64,000 bases of DNA from Methylophaga sp. (GTDB lineage Bacteria > Pseudomonadota > Gammaproteobacteria > Nitrosococcales > Methylophagaceae): contig DRHW01000032.1 in NCBI GenBank assembly GCA_011053005.1, positions 105,027 through 169,026 on the forward strand. Reading direction: 5' to 3'. This document shows positions 26,834-36,794 of the stretch, piece after piece (position 1 is the stretch's first letter; each line of letters opens with the position of its first letter). The notes beneath the pieces are model-generated. The model did no database searches and was not told where the DNA came from. It saw nothing but the letters and a program-made list of their open reading frames with translations. The position numbers were made by a program, and so were the translations under genes.

Positions 26834-27154
26834 TTATTGCCCTTTAGAGCAAAACACATCGCGCATCATATCGATCAACTTTAACGTACGTTCATCTTTA
26901 ACACGATAATAAATACGATTCGCATCACGTCGTGAAGCGAGGATTTCTTTATCTCTTAATTTCGCCAAATGCTGTGAGACGTTACTCTGCGTTGTGCCGA
27001 CATAATCAACAATATCTTGTACCGCTAGCTCTTGTTCGCCTATTGCGCATAAAATCTTCAAGCGCAAAGGGTGCGACATTGCTTTTAAAGCAAACGCAGC
27101 ACGCTCGATATCGCTATCATGTTCTATAAGATCAACGTTTTCGGCTAGTGCCAC
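26834..27154 (-). CDS. ArsR/SmtB family regulator
   Basis: 106 residues from the GTG at 27154 (start VALAENVDLIEHDSD). Winged helix: KAMSHPLRLKILCAIGEQEL, then the recognition helix GTTQSNVSQHLAKLRDKEIL, then the wing SRRDANRIYYRVKDERTL, ending MRDVFC. No CxC metal motif of the ArsR or SmtB type is visible near the first helices; the only Cys are in the DNA-binding core and the last residues. The ligand is therefore unclear; sulfur or redox sensing is possible because a rhodanese gene follows. Start uncertain: a longer frame reaches 27274 but crosses the likely promoter. Confidence 0.83.
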   Translation of the reverse strand: MALAENVDLIEHDSDIERAAFALKAMSHPLRLKILCAIGEQELAVQDIVDYVGTTQSNVSQHLAKLRDKEILASRRDANRIYYRVKDERTLKLIDMMRDVFCSKGQ

Positions 27155-27175
27155 AGATGGTACTCGGATAGTTGA

Positions 27176-27208
27176 GTGACTGTAATTAGTCACAAAAGGC
27201 CATATAAT
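27176..27208. promoter_or_regulatory. Palindromic operator and -10 box between arsR-like gene and gpmI
   Basis: GTGACT-GTAATT-AGTCAC (27176-27193) is a perfect 6+6 inverted repeat. Ten bases on is TATAAT (27203-27208), a consensus -10 for plus-strand transcription of gpmI; the palindrome overlaps where the -35 would be. On the other strand TATTAT lies in the same place. A repressor bound here could block both directions; the ArsR-like protein beside it is the obvious candidate. Confidence 0.55.
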
Positions 27209-27291
27209 ACACGCCATTTTCAATGATTTGCATGTATTTCCGTAGAACATGGCCGCTCGATAGCAGGTTTTCACGTTAAAAGGACAGCTTT

Positions 27292-28827
27292 ATGAACCAT
27301 CCACACCGCCCACTCGCGCTAATTATTTTAGATGGTTGGGGTTATAGCGAAAATCCAAAATATAATGCGATTCTTGCCGCGAACACACCTGTCTGGGACC
27401 ATTTATGGCAAGAGTATCCGCATACTTTAATTAGTGCTTCTGGTGCAGGTGTTGGTCTGCCTGGTGATCAAATGGGTAATTCAGAAGTAGGACATATGAA
27501 TTTGGGTGCGGGACGAGTGGTATATCAAGAATTTACTCGCATTAGTCGCGCGATTGATACCGGTGATTTTTTTACTAACCGCACATTATTAGACGCCGTA
27601 GCCCTTGCCAAAGGAAATGACAAAGCGGTACATATCTTGGGGTTATTGTCTGATGGCGGTGTTCATAGTCATCAAGAACATATTCAAGCGATGGTTGAAT
27701 TAGCCATTAAAAATGGCGTTAAAAAAATCTATGTGCATGCTTTTTTAGATGGACGAGATACACCGCCAAAAAGTGCACAAAGTTCAATTGATGCGCTTGA
27801 GAAAACGTTTGAACAATTAGGTGGCGGACAAATTGTGTCAATCATTGGTCGTTTTTATGCACTTGATCGTGACAAACGCTGGAACCGCGTTGAAAAAGCT
27901 TATAAGTTGATCACTGAAGGTCAAGGCGAATTCCATGCTGCTGATGCTAGTACTGGTCTGCAAATGGCCTATGACCGTGATGAAACAGATGAGTTTGTTA
28001 AAGCAACTACGATCGGTACCGAACCTGTTTTAGTTGAAGATGATGATGTGATTGTCTTTATGAATTTTCGTTCTGATCGTGCGCGTGAATTAACAGAAAC
28101 CTTTATTCATGCTGATTTTGATGGTTTTAATCGTGAGCGAAATATTAAGTTGGGGTCATTTGTTACCTTGACGCAATATAAAAAAGACTTTGATGTGCCG
28201 GTCGCATTTCCTGCGGAACAATTAAATAACGTGTTTGGCGAGCATATTTCATCGTTAGGTTTACGTCAGTTACGCATCGCCGAAACTGAAAAATATGCAC
28301 ATGTGACCTTTTTCTTTAACGGTGGGCGCGATCAACCTTTTGAAGGCGAAGATCGAATCTTAGTCCCATCCCCAAATGTAACAACTTATGATCAACAACC
28401 CGCGATGTGCGCACCAGAAGTCACGGATAATCTTGTCCACGCGATTGAAAGTAATCAATACGATGTGATTATTTGTAATTTTGCCAATGCGGATATGGTT
28501 GGACACACGGGCAATTTTGATGCCGCAGTGGCAGCGATAGAAGCATTAGATACTTGTCTGGGTCGTGTTTGGTCAGCTCTGAAAGCTATCGGTGGTGAGA
28601 TGATTGTGACGGCCGATCATGGTAATGCTGAATTTATGCGCGATGATAGTACGGGTCAATCACATACTGCTCATACCAGTAACTTAGTACCGCTTATTTA
28701 TGCAGGGCGAGCAGCGCAATGTGCTGAGCATGGCACCTTGTCTGATATTGCACCAACGATGCTAAATTTGATGAACTTACCTGTTCCAACAGAAATGAGT
28801 ACGCATTTACTTGTTGAGTTGAAATAG
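27292..28827 (+). CDS. gpmI: 2,3-bisphosphoglycerate-independent phosphoglycerate mutase
   Basis: 511 residues; interconverts 3- and 2-phosphoglycerate with two Mn ions. [11 protein letters not shown] at the start supplies the first metal Asp. [18 protein letters not shown] holds the phosphoserine nucleophile. [38 protein letters not shown] and [10 protein letters not shown] carry further ligands. Full length. SD AAAGGA lies 10 bases before ATG. It heads a plus-strand run with the EnvC-like and ctpA genes, an order common in gammaproteobacteria. Confidence 0.97.
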   Translation: MNHPHRPLALIILDGWGYSENPKYNAILAANTPVWDHLWQEYPHTLISASGAGVGLPGDQMGNSEVGHMNLGAGRVVYQEFTRISRAIDTGDFFTNRTLLDAVALAKGNDKAVHILGLLSDGGVHSHQEHIQAMVELAIKNGVKKIYVHAFLDGRDTPPKSAQSSIDALEKTFEQLGGGQIVSIIGRFYALDRDKRWNRVEKAYKLITEGQGEFHAADASTGLQMAYDRDETDEFVKATTIGTEPVLVEDDDVIVFMNFRSDRARELTETFIHADFDGFNRERNIKLGSFVTLTQYKKDFDVPVAFPAEQLNNVFGEHISSLGLRQLRIAETEKYAHVTFFFNGGRDQPFEGEDRILVPSPNVTTYDQQPAMCAPEVTDNLVHAIESNQYDVIICNFANADMVGHTGNFDAAVAAIEALDTCLGRVWSALKAIGGEMIVTADHGNAEFMRDDSTGQSHTAHTSNLVPLIYAGRAAQCAEHGTLSDIAPTMLNLMNLPVPTEMSTHLLVELK

Positions 28828-28854
28828 ATGACACCGGAATAGACTAATTAAGCT

Positions 28855-30039
28855 GTGTTGATTCGGGTTTATTTAGCAGTATTGTTACTCAGCGTTAGTT
28901 CGTGGGCGAATGCTGAGAGCAATACCAAAGCTACGCCAGCAAAAGAGCTAAAGGCCGTTAAATCTGAAATTCAATCATTAAGTAATGATGCGAGTTTAAA
29001 TAAAGCCTCTAAGGAAACCTTAGTTAAAAAATTAAAACAACAAAATCAAGCGGTGTCAGAACTGAATAAAGAACTGAATGTGCTTGGTCAGAAAATGAAT
29101 AAGTTATCGGGTGATTTAGACCTGTTAGCCAAAAAACAGCAGCAACAGCACGAAACGCAAAGCTTGCAGTTGGATGCACTTAATCAACAAATTCGCACTT
29201 CTTTTATCAGCGGGCAACCTAGTGTAATAAAAGTTGTTTTGAATCAAGAAAGTCCTGCCACGTTGTCTCGAAGCACTGTTTATTACCGATATTTTAATCG
29301 AGCTCGCCAGCAACAGCTCAGTGAAATATCTGAGACTTTACAAAATTTAACCGAAGATCAAAAAATGTTGTTTGCTGCTCAAAAGAAACAACAACGACTT
29401 TATAGTGAGCAAGAATCAAAACGAGCGACACTTAAAACAAAAACTAAGGAGCGTGAGGCAACGCTCACCGTACTCGATAAAAAGATTACCAGCCAAAATT
29501 CTCGTCTACAGATGCTGCGCGATCAAGAACAGTCGCTACAGACATTATTAAATTCATTAAATAAGCCTAAAAAGCAGGAAACAACAAAATCTAAAACCCC
29601 TGACAGATCGACACCGTCTAAGCCAATAAAACAGCGTTCTTTTGCAAAAAATGTTGGTGGATTAGTTTGGCCCGTGAAAGGGAAACTACTCGCACACTAT
29701 GGCAGTCCAAGAAATCTTGGTAAACTCACTTGGCAAGGAATTATGATTGCTGCACCAGTGGGAGGGAATGTTATTGCCGCCGCACCAGGTCGAGTGGTTT
29801 TTGCTGATTGGTTGCGAGGGTTTGGCTTATTATTAATCATTGATCATGGCGGTCAATATATGAGTCTTTATGGCAATAATGAATCGTTGCTCAAAAAGGC
29901 AGGCGATGAAGTGGATGCGGGTGATCTTATTGCCCAAAGTGGTGAAAATGATGTACGTCAACAAGCCGGTTTATATTTCGAAATAAGATACAAAGGTAGC
30001 CCAACCAACCCAATGAAATGGTTGAGGAAACAAAGCTAA
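28855..30039 (+). CDS. EnvC-like murein hydrolase activator (degenerate M23)
   Basis: 394 residues with GTG start at 28855. Signal peptide MLIRVYLAVLLLSVSSWANA. Long coiled coil about 30-240. Low-complexity linker, then a LytM/M23 domain from about 270. The M23 zinc motifs are lost: where active enzymes have HxGxD the sequence has LTWQGIMIAAP, and the HxH region reads GLYFEIRYKG. This is the state of E. coli EnvC, which activates amidases AmiA/AmiB at the septum instead of cutting wall itself. No amidase gene is adjacent. Between gpmI and ctpA. Confidence 0.9.
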   Translation: MLIRVYLAVLLLSVSSWANAESNTKATPAKELKAVKSEIQSLSNDASLNKASKETLVKKLKQQNQAVSELNKELNVLGQKMNKLSGDLDLLAKKQQQQHETQSLQLDALNQQIRTSFISGQPSVIKVVLNQESPATLSRSTVYYRYFNRARQQQLSEISETLQNLTEDQKMLFAAQKKQQRLYSEQESKRATLKTKTKEREATLTVLDKKITSQNSRLQMLRDQEQSLQTLLNSLNKPKKQETTKSKTPDRSTPSKPIKQRSFAKNVGGLVWPVKGKLLAHYGSPRNLGKLTWQGIMIAAPVGGNVIAAAPGRVVFADWLRGFGLLLIIDHGGQYMSLYGNNESLLKKAGDEVDAGDLIAQSGENDVRQQAGLYFEIRYKGSPTNPMKWLRKQS

Positions 30040-30063
30040 AGTGCATTAATTTAAGGAAAAAAA

Positions 30064-31410
30064 ATGAGTTTTTTGAAACGTGATTTTGGGTTAATAGCTG
30101 CTGGCGCTGCCGTAGGTGCAAGTTTAATTTTTGGCCAAATGGTCTTTGCTGACAAAGTCGATACCAAGCCAGATTTGCCCTTAGATGAGCTGCGCGCTTT
30201 TTCTGAAATATTTGGCCGCATAAAAAATAATTATGTTGAACCGGTAGAAGATAAAGAGTTGCTACAAAATGCTATTCGCGGCATGTTGGCTGGTTTAGAC
30301 CCTCATTCTACTTATCTTGATTTGAAAGACTTCAAAGAACTCCGTGAAGGTACTTCTGGTGAGTTTGGCGGTTTAGGTATTGAAGTGTCGATGGAAGATG
30401 GCTTTATTAAAGTCGTTTCACCAATCGATGATACGCCCGCAGCCAAAGGCGGAGTGTTAGCTGGCGATTTAATTATTCGTTTGGATGATACGCCCGTTAA
30501 AGGTATGGCGCTGGGTGATGCTGTAGATATTATGCGCGGCGAACCTGGTAGTAATATTTTACTTACCATCATTCGTGAAGGTGTAGATAAGCCAATTAAA
30601 ATCGAATTAACGCGTGCGATTATTAAAGTCAAAAGTGTGAAGTCAAAGTCGCTTGAAAAAGGTTACGGTTATGTTCGAATCAGTACCTTTGCTGCTCATA
30701 CTGGCGCTAGTTTAAAAGAAGCGATCAGCACATTGAAAAAAGACAATGGCGGTGATTTAAAAGGCTTAGTGCTTGATTTACGTAATAACCCTGGCGGTCT
30801 GTTAGATGCGGCGGTTGAAGTATCTGATGCATTTATCACTAAAGGGTTAATTGTTTACACCGAAGGTCGTATTAAAGATTCTTCACAAAAATTTACAGCA
30901 AAACCTGATGATTATTTAAAGGGTGCACCTTTAGTAGTGTTAGTTAATGGCGGTTCTGCATCAGCATCAGAAATCGTAGCGGGTGCTTTACAAGACCATC
31001 GACGTGCGGTTATTTTGGGTACCAAAACATTCGGTAAAGGTTCTGTGCAAACCGTTATGCCATTAACCAATGATACGGCGGTTAAAATGACGACAGCGCG
31101 TTATTTCACGCCATCTGGTCGATCTATTCAAGCCGAAGGTATCGTGCCTGATATTACAATGGAAGCGGTTAAAGTTTCAAACGGGGATGAGAATAGTTTT
31201 GCTTTATTACGTGAACAAGATTTAACAAAACATCTTGATAACCCAAATGCTGCGGCTGAAAAATTAGCCGAACAAGTGACGGCAGAAGAAGGTAAGGATG
31301 GTGAAAAGGTTAATGAAGACGATGCTACGCCTTTAGCGGTGAAAGATTACGCATTATCTGAAGCCTTAAATCTGTTGAAAGGCATCAATATTTTAAGCCC
31401 TAGACCATAG
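30064..31410 (+). CDS. ctpA: S41 family carboxy-terminal processing protease
   Basis: 448 residues. N-terminal signal anchor GLIAAGAAVGASLIFGQMVF, periplasmic PDZ domain (about 90-175, GLGIEVSMEDGFIKVVSPI), then the S41 protease core. The Ser/Lys catalytic elements are in GGSASASEIVAG and TKTFGKGSVQ. A C-terminal acidic tail follows. Family members trim envelope proteins and often wall hydrolases, so pairing with the EnvC-like activator makes sense. SD AAGGAA lies 8 bases before ATG. Confidence 0.95.
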   Translation: MSFLKRDFGLIAAGAAVGASLIFGQMVFADKVDTKPDLPLDELRAFSEIFGRIKNNYVEPVEDKELLQNAIRGMLAGLDPHSTYLDLKDFKELREGTSGEFGGLGIEVSMEDGFIKVVSPIDDTPAAKGGVLAGDLIIRLDDTPVKGMALGDAVDIMRGEPGSNILLTIIREGVDKPIKIELTRAIIKVKSVKSKSLEKGYGYVRISTFAAHTGASLKEAISTLKKDNGGDLKGLVLDLRNNPGGLLDAAVEVSDAFITKGLIVYTEGRIKDSSQKFTAKPDDYLKGAPLVVLVNGGSASASEIVAGALQDHRRAVILGTKTFGKGSVQTVMPLTNDTAVKMTTARYFTPSGRSIQAEGIVPDITMEAVKVSNGDENSFALLREQDLTKHLDNPNAAAEKLAEQVTAEEGKDGEKVNEDDATPLAVKDYALSEALNLLKGINILSPRP

Positions 31411-31420
31411 AATTGTTGTT

Positions 31421-31981
31421 ATGCCTGCTGTACTCATTCCATTAGCGGAAGGGTGTGAAGAGTTAGAGGCCGTTACCTTAATTGACTTGTTGCGACGTGC
31501 TGATTTCACGGTCGTCACAGCAAGTTTAACCAAACAACAACAGGTGACAGCCAGCCGCGGCGTACGATTAGTGGCCGATGTTTGGCTTGAAGATGTGATG
31601 CACGATGATTTCGATATGATAGTGTTGCCTGGTGGGTTACCAGGCGCCACTTATCTTAATGATGATCATAGAATTCATGCGATTCTAAAGCGATTAAATA
31701 AGTCAGGAAAAGCTATTGCGGCTATTTGTGCCGCGCCTTTAGTATTAGCTCATGCGGGATTAGTCAATGGTAAAACAATCGCTCACTATCCTGAAGTACT
31801 ACATTCTAATGAATGGCCTAATGTCATGTTAAGTGATGATGCTATTGTTATTGATGGCAATATTTTAACGTCAAGAGGTCCGGGAACAGCGATGGATTTT
31901 GCTTTGACTATAATTGAATATTTAAGCAATAAAAAGACGCGAGATGGCGTTGAAGCTAGTTTAGCTCGAACGATTTTTTGA
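31421..31981 (+). CDS. DJ-1/PfpI family protein (YajL-like)
   Basis: 186 residues, single DJ-1/PfpI domain. MPAVLIPLAEGCEELEAVTL has the conserved Glu. The nucleophile elbow is AAICAAPLVLAHAGL. LTSRGPGTAMDFALTI is near the end, as in YajL/DJ-1. Members have been linked to chaperone, oxidative-stress or glyoxal-related protective roles; the physiological activity is debated. Ten bases after ctpA, hence probably in the same transcript. Confidence 0.9.
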   Translation: MPAVLIPLAEGCEELEAVTLIDLLRRADFTVVTASLTKQQQVTASRGVRLVADVWLEDVMHDDFDMIVLPGGLPGATYLNDDHRIHAILKRLNKSGKAIAAICAAPLVLAHAGLVNGKTIAHYPEVLHSNEWPNVMLSDDAIVIDGNILTSRGPGTAMDFALTIIEYLSNKKTRDGVEASLARTIF

Positions 31982-32002
31982 TAACTATTTCTAGGAACTA
32001 GC

Positions 32003-32806
32003 ATGTCTTCAATGAATTTATCCGATCTTTCTATTTTGCTGATTGAACCTTCTGCGACGCAACGTAAAATTATCTTGGCGCATTTAATTGAAGAGGGTGT
32101 CAGCAAAATTGACGGTGTTGAAACGGGCAAAGCTGCACTCGATTTATTGCAAAATTACATGCCTGATTTAATTATTAGTTCGATGTATCTGTCTGACATG
32201 ACCGCAACTGAGTTACTCGACACGATTCGGGCGTCTGAATCACTTGAAACGATTAACTTTATGCTGGTATCGAGTGAAACAAGATTTAAAGCATTAGAGC
32301 CTATTCGTCAGGCCGGAGTGGTGGCTATTTTACCTAAGCCCTTTAATCATGCTGATTTACGCCGGGCTTTAAGAACAACGATAGACTATATTGATCCAGA
32401 AGAAATGGAGCTGGAAAGCTATGATATTACCGAATTAAGCGTGTTGTTAGTCGATGACAGTTTAACGGCGAGAAATCACCTTCAACGTGTATTAAATAGC
32501 CTCGGTATTCAAAATATTCAAACAGCAAGCAATGGTGTCGAAGCGGTACAAATCTTGAGCGGTGCTGAGTTTGATCTGATTGTGACTGATTTAAATATGC
32601 CTGAAATGGATGGTCAGCAGCTCACTGAATTTGTCCGTAATGAAATGGGTAATACGTATGTCCCTATCTTGATGGTGACCAGTGAGGAAAATGAAACAAG
32701 ACTTGGTCATGTTCAACAAGCCGGTGTTTCAGCCGTGTGTGACAAGCCATTTGAGCCACAATCTATCCGCGAAATTTTGTATCGGGTACTGGATGAACGG
32801 GTTTAA
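32003..32806 (+). CDS. Tandem-receiver response regulator protein
   Basis: 267 residues, two CheY-like domains and no output domain. REC1 (about 8-125): LSILLIEPSATQRK has Glu-Pro in place of the acidic pair, and the phosphorylation site region reads LIISSMYLSDM with Ser for Asp, so it cannot be phosphorylated in the usual way. The KPF lysine remains. REC2 (about 145-265) is complete: LLVDDSLTARNHL, LIVTDLNMPEMDG with the Asp, MVTSEEN and CDKPFEP. No histidine kinase nearby. It may act by protein-protein contact in chemotaxis or surface sensing. The end overlaps the metR end by 4 bp, convergently. Confidence 0.88.
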   Translation: MSSMNLSDLSILLIEPSATQRKIILAHLIEEGVSKIDGVETGKAALDLLQNYMPDLIISSMYLSDMTATELLDTIRASESLETINFMLVSSETRFKALEPIRQAGVVAILPKPFNHADLRRALRTTIDYIDPEEMELESYDITELSVLLVDDSLTARNHLQRVLNSLGIQNIQTASNGVEAVQILSGAEFDLIVTDLNMPEMDGQQLTEFVRNEMGNTYVPILMVTSEENETRLGHVQQAGVSAVCDKPFEPQSIREILYRVLDERV

Positions 32807-33693
32807 GCTCTACGCTTATTTTGTTTACCCAATTTTACAAACGCCTGCATATAATAAATGTCAGCATCACTTTCTCTTATTGCCGCGAATAAGGTTTTAG
32901 CGAGCCCTTTTCTACCTAGATGAACTACTTTTACGGGCAGTTTTTGACAATATTCTTTTGCCAACCAACCTGGTAAAACAGTAACGCCACGATCAAGTCC
33001 GACCATTTGCACCATAATATCCAGCGATGAAATTGCTTTGGTTTTTGGATTAATGCCCGCTGGTAATAAAAACTGAGTAAAGACATCTAATCGATCATGT
33101 GGGACAGGAAAAGTCAGTAATTTTTCATCAGACAGTTGCTCGGCAGTAATAAATTTGTGGCGAGCTAAGGAATGTGATGCCGCGACTAATAACACGAGTT
33201 CGTAGTCAAATAAAGGCTCATAAACAACGCCTTGGGTGGTCACGATGTCGGGCGTGACTAGCAAGTCAACATGATGATTCAGCAAACCTTCTAAGCCAGA
33301 AAATTGGAATTTATTAACGATATCAACGTCCATATCTGGCATGGCGATTAAGTATTCCGCCAATATTCCTTTTAGCCATTCGTAGCAGGGATGACATTCA
33401 ACTCCCAATCGTAATACGCCCATTCGACCTTCACCATAAGCTTTTAGCGTTTTTTCTGTTTGTTCTAATGCTGGCAAAACTTGTCTGGCAACTTGCAATA
33501 ATAGTTCACCAGCCTGCGTAAGACGTAGCTGTCTGCCATCACGCTGCCAAAGTGATACCTCGAGTTTTTTTTCTAGATAGCGGATTTGATGAGATAGTGC
33601 GGGTTGAGTCAAAAATAAAGCATTAGCTGCAGCTGTTAAGGTACCGTTGTCTGCTAACGCTTGAATAATTTTCAAGTGAGATCGCTCAATCAT
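32803..33693 (-). CDS. metR: LysR family regulator MetR
   Basis: 296 residues. N-terminal [23 protein letters not shown] and [21 protein letters not shown]. The effector domain starts [20 protein letters not shown], a MetR hallmark (homocysteine-binding side). Divergent from metE, as in E. coli, with 102 bp between starts. I looked for a TGAA-N5-TTCA box in that gap and did not find an exact one. Activates metE in response to homocysteine in known systems. Confidence 0.92.
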   Translation of the reverse strand: MIERSHLKIIQALADNGTLTAAANALFLTQPALSHQIRYLEKKLEVSLWQRDGRQLRLTQAGELLLQVARQVLPALEQTEKTLKAYGEGRMGVLRLGVECHPCYEWLKGILAEYLIAMPDMDVDIVNKFQFSGLEGLLNHHVDLLVTPDIVTTQGVVYEPLFDYELVLLVAASHSLARHKFITAEQLSDEKLLTFPVPHDRLDVFTQFLLPAGINPKTKAISSLDIMVQMVGLDRGVTVLPGWLAKEYCQKLPVKVVHLGRKGLAKTLFAAIRESDADIYYMQAFVKLGKQNKRRA

Positions 33694-33795
33694 CTATTAG
33701 CTATCCTTATCAATTGTGTAAATAACATCATTATTGCTCATGAGTTAGAGGCTTTACAATGCTGTTTTTATCAAATGCACATGAAGGACAGAACA

Positions 33796-36078
33796 ATGAT
33801 TAAGACGCATAACCTTGGTTTCCCTAGAATAGGTAGCCACAGACAACTAAAATTTGCCCTGGAATCTTATTGGAAAGGCAATAGCAATGAAGCTGATTTG
33901 CAGCAGCTAGCCGAAACATTGCGTCAAACACATTGGCAATTACAAAGTGATTTAGACTTGTTGCCTGTAGGTGACTTTTCGTTTTATGACCATGTTCTCG
34001 ATACCAGTGCTTTAGTGGGCAACCTGCCTTCACGTAGTGACTCAGCTGCTAGTTCATTAGACCGTTATTTCCAAGTAGCACGTGGTCAATCTCATGCTAG
34101 TAGTCATTGTCAGCATGTTGCAGCTGGCGAAATGACCAAATGGTTTGATACTAATTACCACTATATCGTGCCGGAATTTGATGCTGAGACTTCATTTGAG
34201 CTTCATGCTGAAAATTTAATTGCACAAATTGAACAAGCAAAACGTCAACATAAAAACATTAAACCCGTGATCTTGGGTCCAGTGAGTTATTTATGGTTAG
34301 GCAAAGCAAAAGATAATAGCGATAAACTGCTTTTGTTAGATGACTTAGTTGTTGTTTATGAGCAATTATTAATCAAACTTGCAGAATATGACGTGGAATG
34401 GGTACAAGTAGACGAGCCTATTTTAGTTACGGAATTAGATGCTAAATGGCAGCAAGCCTTTAAACAGGCCTATTTTTTACTGAACAAGTCACCAGTTAAA
34501 TTGTTACTAACCAGCTATTTTGGTGAATTAAAAGAAAACTTACACCTTGCTTGCGAATTGCCTGTCGCTGGCCTGCATATTGATTCGATCAATGCGTTTA
34601 GTGAAATTAATCAAGTTGTCGATTGGTTACCTGCCCACAAAATTTTATCGTTGGGTGTGATTAATGGTCGTAATATTTGGAAAACCGATCTGAATGCAAC
34701 ACTAGATTGGCTCGAACCGTTACAAGCCCGATTAAAAGATCGTTTATGGTTAGCACCTTCGTGTTCATTACTACATGTACCAGTAGATTTAGCATCTGAA
34801 GAAGCACTCGATCCAGAAATCAAATCTTGGCTTGCTTACGCAGTACAAAAACTGGCTGAATTGAATATTCTGGCGACAGCACTCAATGCCGGTCGCGTTC
34901 AGGTAGCAGTTCAACTGCGTGATAATGCCTTAGCAATTGATTCACGTAAACAGTCTGATCGAGTCCATAAATCTGCGGTGCAAACACGTATTTCGAACTT
35001 AGATATTAATATTTCAGAACGTCAAAACCCATATGAAAAGAGAGCAAAGCTTCAACAACAACGTTTTAATTTGCCTTTATTTCCGACGACAACGATTGGT
35101 TCGTTTCCACAAACAGCAGAAATTCGCCAAGCAAGAAAGCAATTTCGCTTAGGTGAAATCAATGCTGAACATTATGAAACCTTTATTCGTGACCAAATTA
35201 AATTTTCAATCACAGAACAAGAAGCGATTGGCCTTGATGTATTAGTACATGGCGAAGCAGAACGTAATGACATGGTTGAATACTTTGGCCAGCAACTTGA
35301 AGGTTACGTGTTTAGCCAATTTGGTTGGGTGCAATCTTACGGTTCTCGCTGTGTTAAACCCCCGATTATTTATGGTGATATTTTCCGTAGCAAATCGATG
35401 ACAGTTGAAACGGCGGTCTATGCCCAATCTTTGAGTAAAAGACCTGTTAAAGGCATGTTGACGGGCCCTGTAACCATGCTGAACTGGTCATTTGTTCGCG
35501 ATGATCAACCGCGTTCGGCAACCTGTTTACAGCTTGCACTTGCGATACGTGATGAAGTGGTTGATTTAGAACAAGCAGGTATCGATATTATTCAAATTGA
35601 CGAAGCGGCGTTGCGTGAAGGTTTACCATTACGTCGTGCACAGTGGCAAGACTACTTAAACTGGGCAGTTCGCAGCTTCAAAATCAGTGCAAATGGTGTG
35701 CGTGATGAAACTCAAATTCACACTCATATGTGTTATTCGGAGTTTAACGACATTATCGCGGCAATCGCTGATATGGATGCTGATGTGATTACGATAGAAA
35801 CATCTCGTTCAGACATGGAGTTGCTCGATGTGTTTAACGAGTTTGCTTATCCGTATGAAATTGGACCAGGTGTTTATGACATTCACTCGCCTAATATTCC
35901 AACGGTCGATCAAATTGTGAACTTGATGGATAAAGCGGCGGAACGTGTTCCTGCGGAACGGTTGTGGGTTAATCCGGATTGTGGCTTGAAAACGCGTGCT
36001 TGGGCAGAAGTAAAACCTGCTTTAGCAGCAATGGTGACAGCGAGTCAGATCTTAAGAGAAAAAGCGCAATTTAGCTAA
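33796..36078 (+). CDS. metE: Cobalamin-independent methionine synthase
   Basis: 760 residues from ATG 33796 ([13 protein letters not shown]), with AAGGA 9 bases upstream. The frame stays open further up to 33661, but that part overlaps the metR start and does not look like protein. Transfers methyl from 5-methyl-THF-polyglutamate to homocysteine. N-terminal barrel [17 protein letters not shown]. Linker, then the C-terminal catalytic barrel from [12 protein letters not shown]. Zinc ligands in [10 protein letters not shown] (His, Cys), [11 protein letters not shown] (Glu) and [12 protein letters not shown] (Cys). Regulated by MetR in relatives. Confidence 0.97.
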   Translation: MIKTHNLGFPRIGSHRQLKFALESYWKGNSNEADLQQLAETLRQTHWQLQSDLDLLPVGDFSFYDHVLDTSALVGNLPSRSDSAASSLDRYFQVARGQSHASSHCQHVAAGEMTKWFDTNYHYIVPEFDAETSFELHAENLIAQIEQAKRQHKNIKPVILGPVSYLWLGKAKDNSDKLLLLDDLVVVYEQLLIKLAEYDVEWVQVDEPILVTELDAKWQQAFKQAYFLLNKSPVKLLLTSYFGELKENLHLACELPVAGLHIDSINAFSEINQVVDWLPAHKILSLGVINGRNIWKTDLNATLDWLEPLQARLKDRLWLAPSCSLLHVPVDLASEEALDPEIKSWLAYAVQKLAELNILATALNAGRVQVAVQLRDNALAIDSRKQSDRVHKSAVQTRISNLDINISERQNPYEKRAKLQQQRFNLPLFPTTTIGSFPQTAEIRQARKQFRLGEINAEHYETFIRDQIKFSITEQEAIGLDVLVHGEAERNDMVEYFGQQLEGYVFSQFGWVQSYGSRCVKPPIIYGDIFRSKSMTVETAVYAQSLSKRPVKGMLTGPVTMLNWSFVRDDQPRSATCLQLALAIRDEVVDLEQAGIDIIQIDEAALREGLPLRRAQWQDYLNWAVRSFKISANGVRDETQIHTHMCYSEFNDIIAAIADMDADVITIETSRSDMELLDVFNEFAYPYEIGPGVYDIHSPNIPTVDQIVNLMDKAAERVPAERLWVNPDCGLKTRAWAEVKPALAAMVTASQILREKAQFS

Positions 36079-36088
36079 ATTTAAAGGA

Positions 36089-36117
36089 GCAGTGGTGATC
36101 GCTAGGATCATCACTGC
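36089..36117. terminator. Hairpin terminator after metE
   Basis: GCAGTGGTGATC / GATCATCACTGC stem with one G-T wobble and a short loop, followed by ATTTT. It overlaps the stop codon of the convergent mfnB-like gene, so it probably serves both sides. Confidence 0.75.
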
Positions 36118-36794
36118 ATTTTGATGGCTTGTTCTATCTGCTTGGCTAAATTTATCTGTAAATGTGTAGTACGTTGTCGTTGCAAGCATAGTGCGCTACG
36201 AAACCCCAAATAATCCGCCTTTAATGGGTGTAAAATGCTGACATCTTCTAATCGTAAAGCGCCCGCTAATCCACACAATAAACTGAGTTGTTTTGCTGCA
36301 TATACAAATTGTTCTAATTTCACTAAATCCCAATGATCTAACAGATGCTGACCATTTTTATTTGCAGTATCCACCATCACGCCGTAAAAACCGCTCGCTT
36401 TTAATAAAACCAAATAATCTTTTGCGAGTGGCGTATCGGCAAACATAACTGCAATAACGGGTGTTGATAATTTTTTAACGGTTTCAGCTAGCTCGATAAT
36501 GCACTGTTCTAAGTTGTCATCAGGAAACAAACCAATCTTTACATAATCAACGCCTGAACTCGCCATAGTGATCATTGCGGGTTTGATTATCTCAGGCTGC
36601 ATCGGTAAATCACCAATGGTGGCACTGGTCTGACAACGACCATCAATCATTGAAACAATATCGCTTACAACCTTTACACTCAAAGCCCCTAGTGCGCCTT
36701 GAGAGGGATTTTTCATATCTAGAATATCCGGAAGTACAGGCAGCAATATTTCAGCCTCTGCTAGCGATTGAACGCTGGCTAACCATTTAGTCAT
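36111..36794 (-). CDS. (5-formylfuran-3-yl)methyl phosphate synthase, MfnB-like
   Basis: 227-residue TIM barrel of the DUF556/MfnB family. Makes the furan phosphate for methanofuran from two glyceraldehyde-3-phosphates. Seen: LASVQSLAEAEILLPVLPDI, DMKNPSQGALGAL with the Schiff-base lysine region, VSMIDGRCQTSATIGDLPMQ, VDYVKIGLF, and GLAGALRLEDVSIL near the end. Its start overlaps the DUF447 gene end by 8 bp. In bacteria this family is confined largely to methylotrophs with methanofuran/H4MPT-linked formaldehyde oxidation, so it is diagnostic for the lifestyle. Confidence 0.9.
   Translation of the reverse strand: MTKWLASVQSLAEAEILLPVLPDILDMKNPSQGALGALSVKVVSDIVSMIDGRCQTSATIGDLPMQPEIIKPAMITMASSGVDYVKIGLFPDDNLEQCIIELAETVKKLSTPVIAVMFADTPLAKDYLVLLKASGFYGVMVDTANKNGQHLLDHWDLVKLEQFVYAAKQLSLLCGLAGALRLEDVSILHPLKADYLGFRSALCLQRQRTTHLQINLAKQIEQAIKMQ

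Noticed and set aside
33661..33795. N-terminal extension of metE
   Set aside because: The frame is open by chance and overlaps the metR start; MetE homologues begin at the ATG at 33796, which has a good SD.
33694..33795. MetR operator between metR and metE
   Set aside because: No exact TGAA-N5-TTCA could be found, so no site is listed though regulation by MetR is likely.
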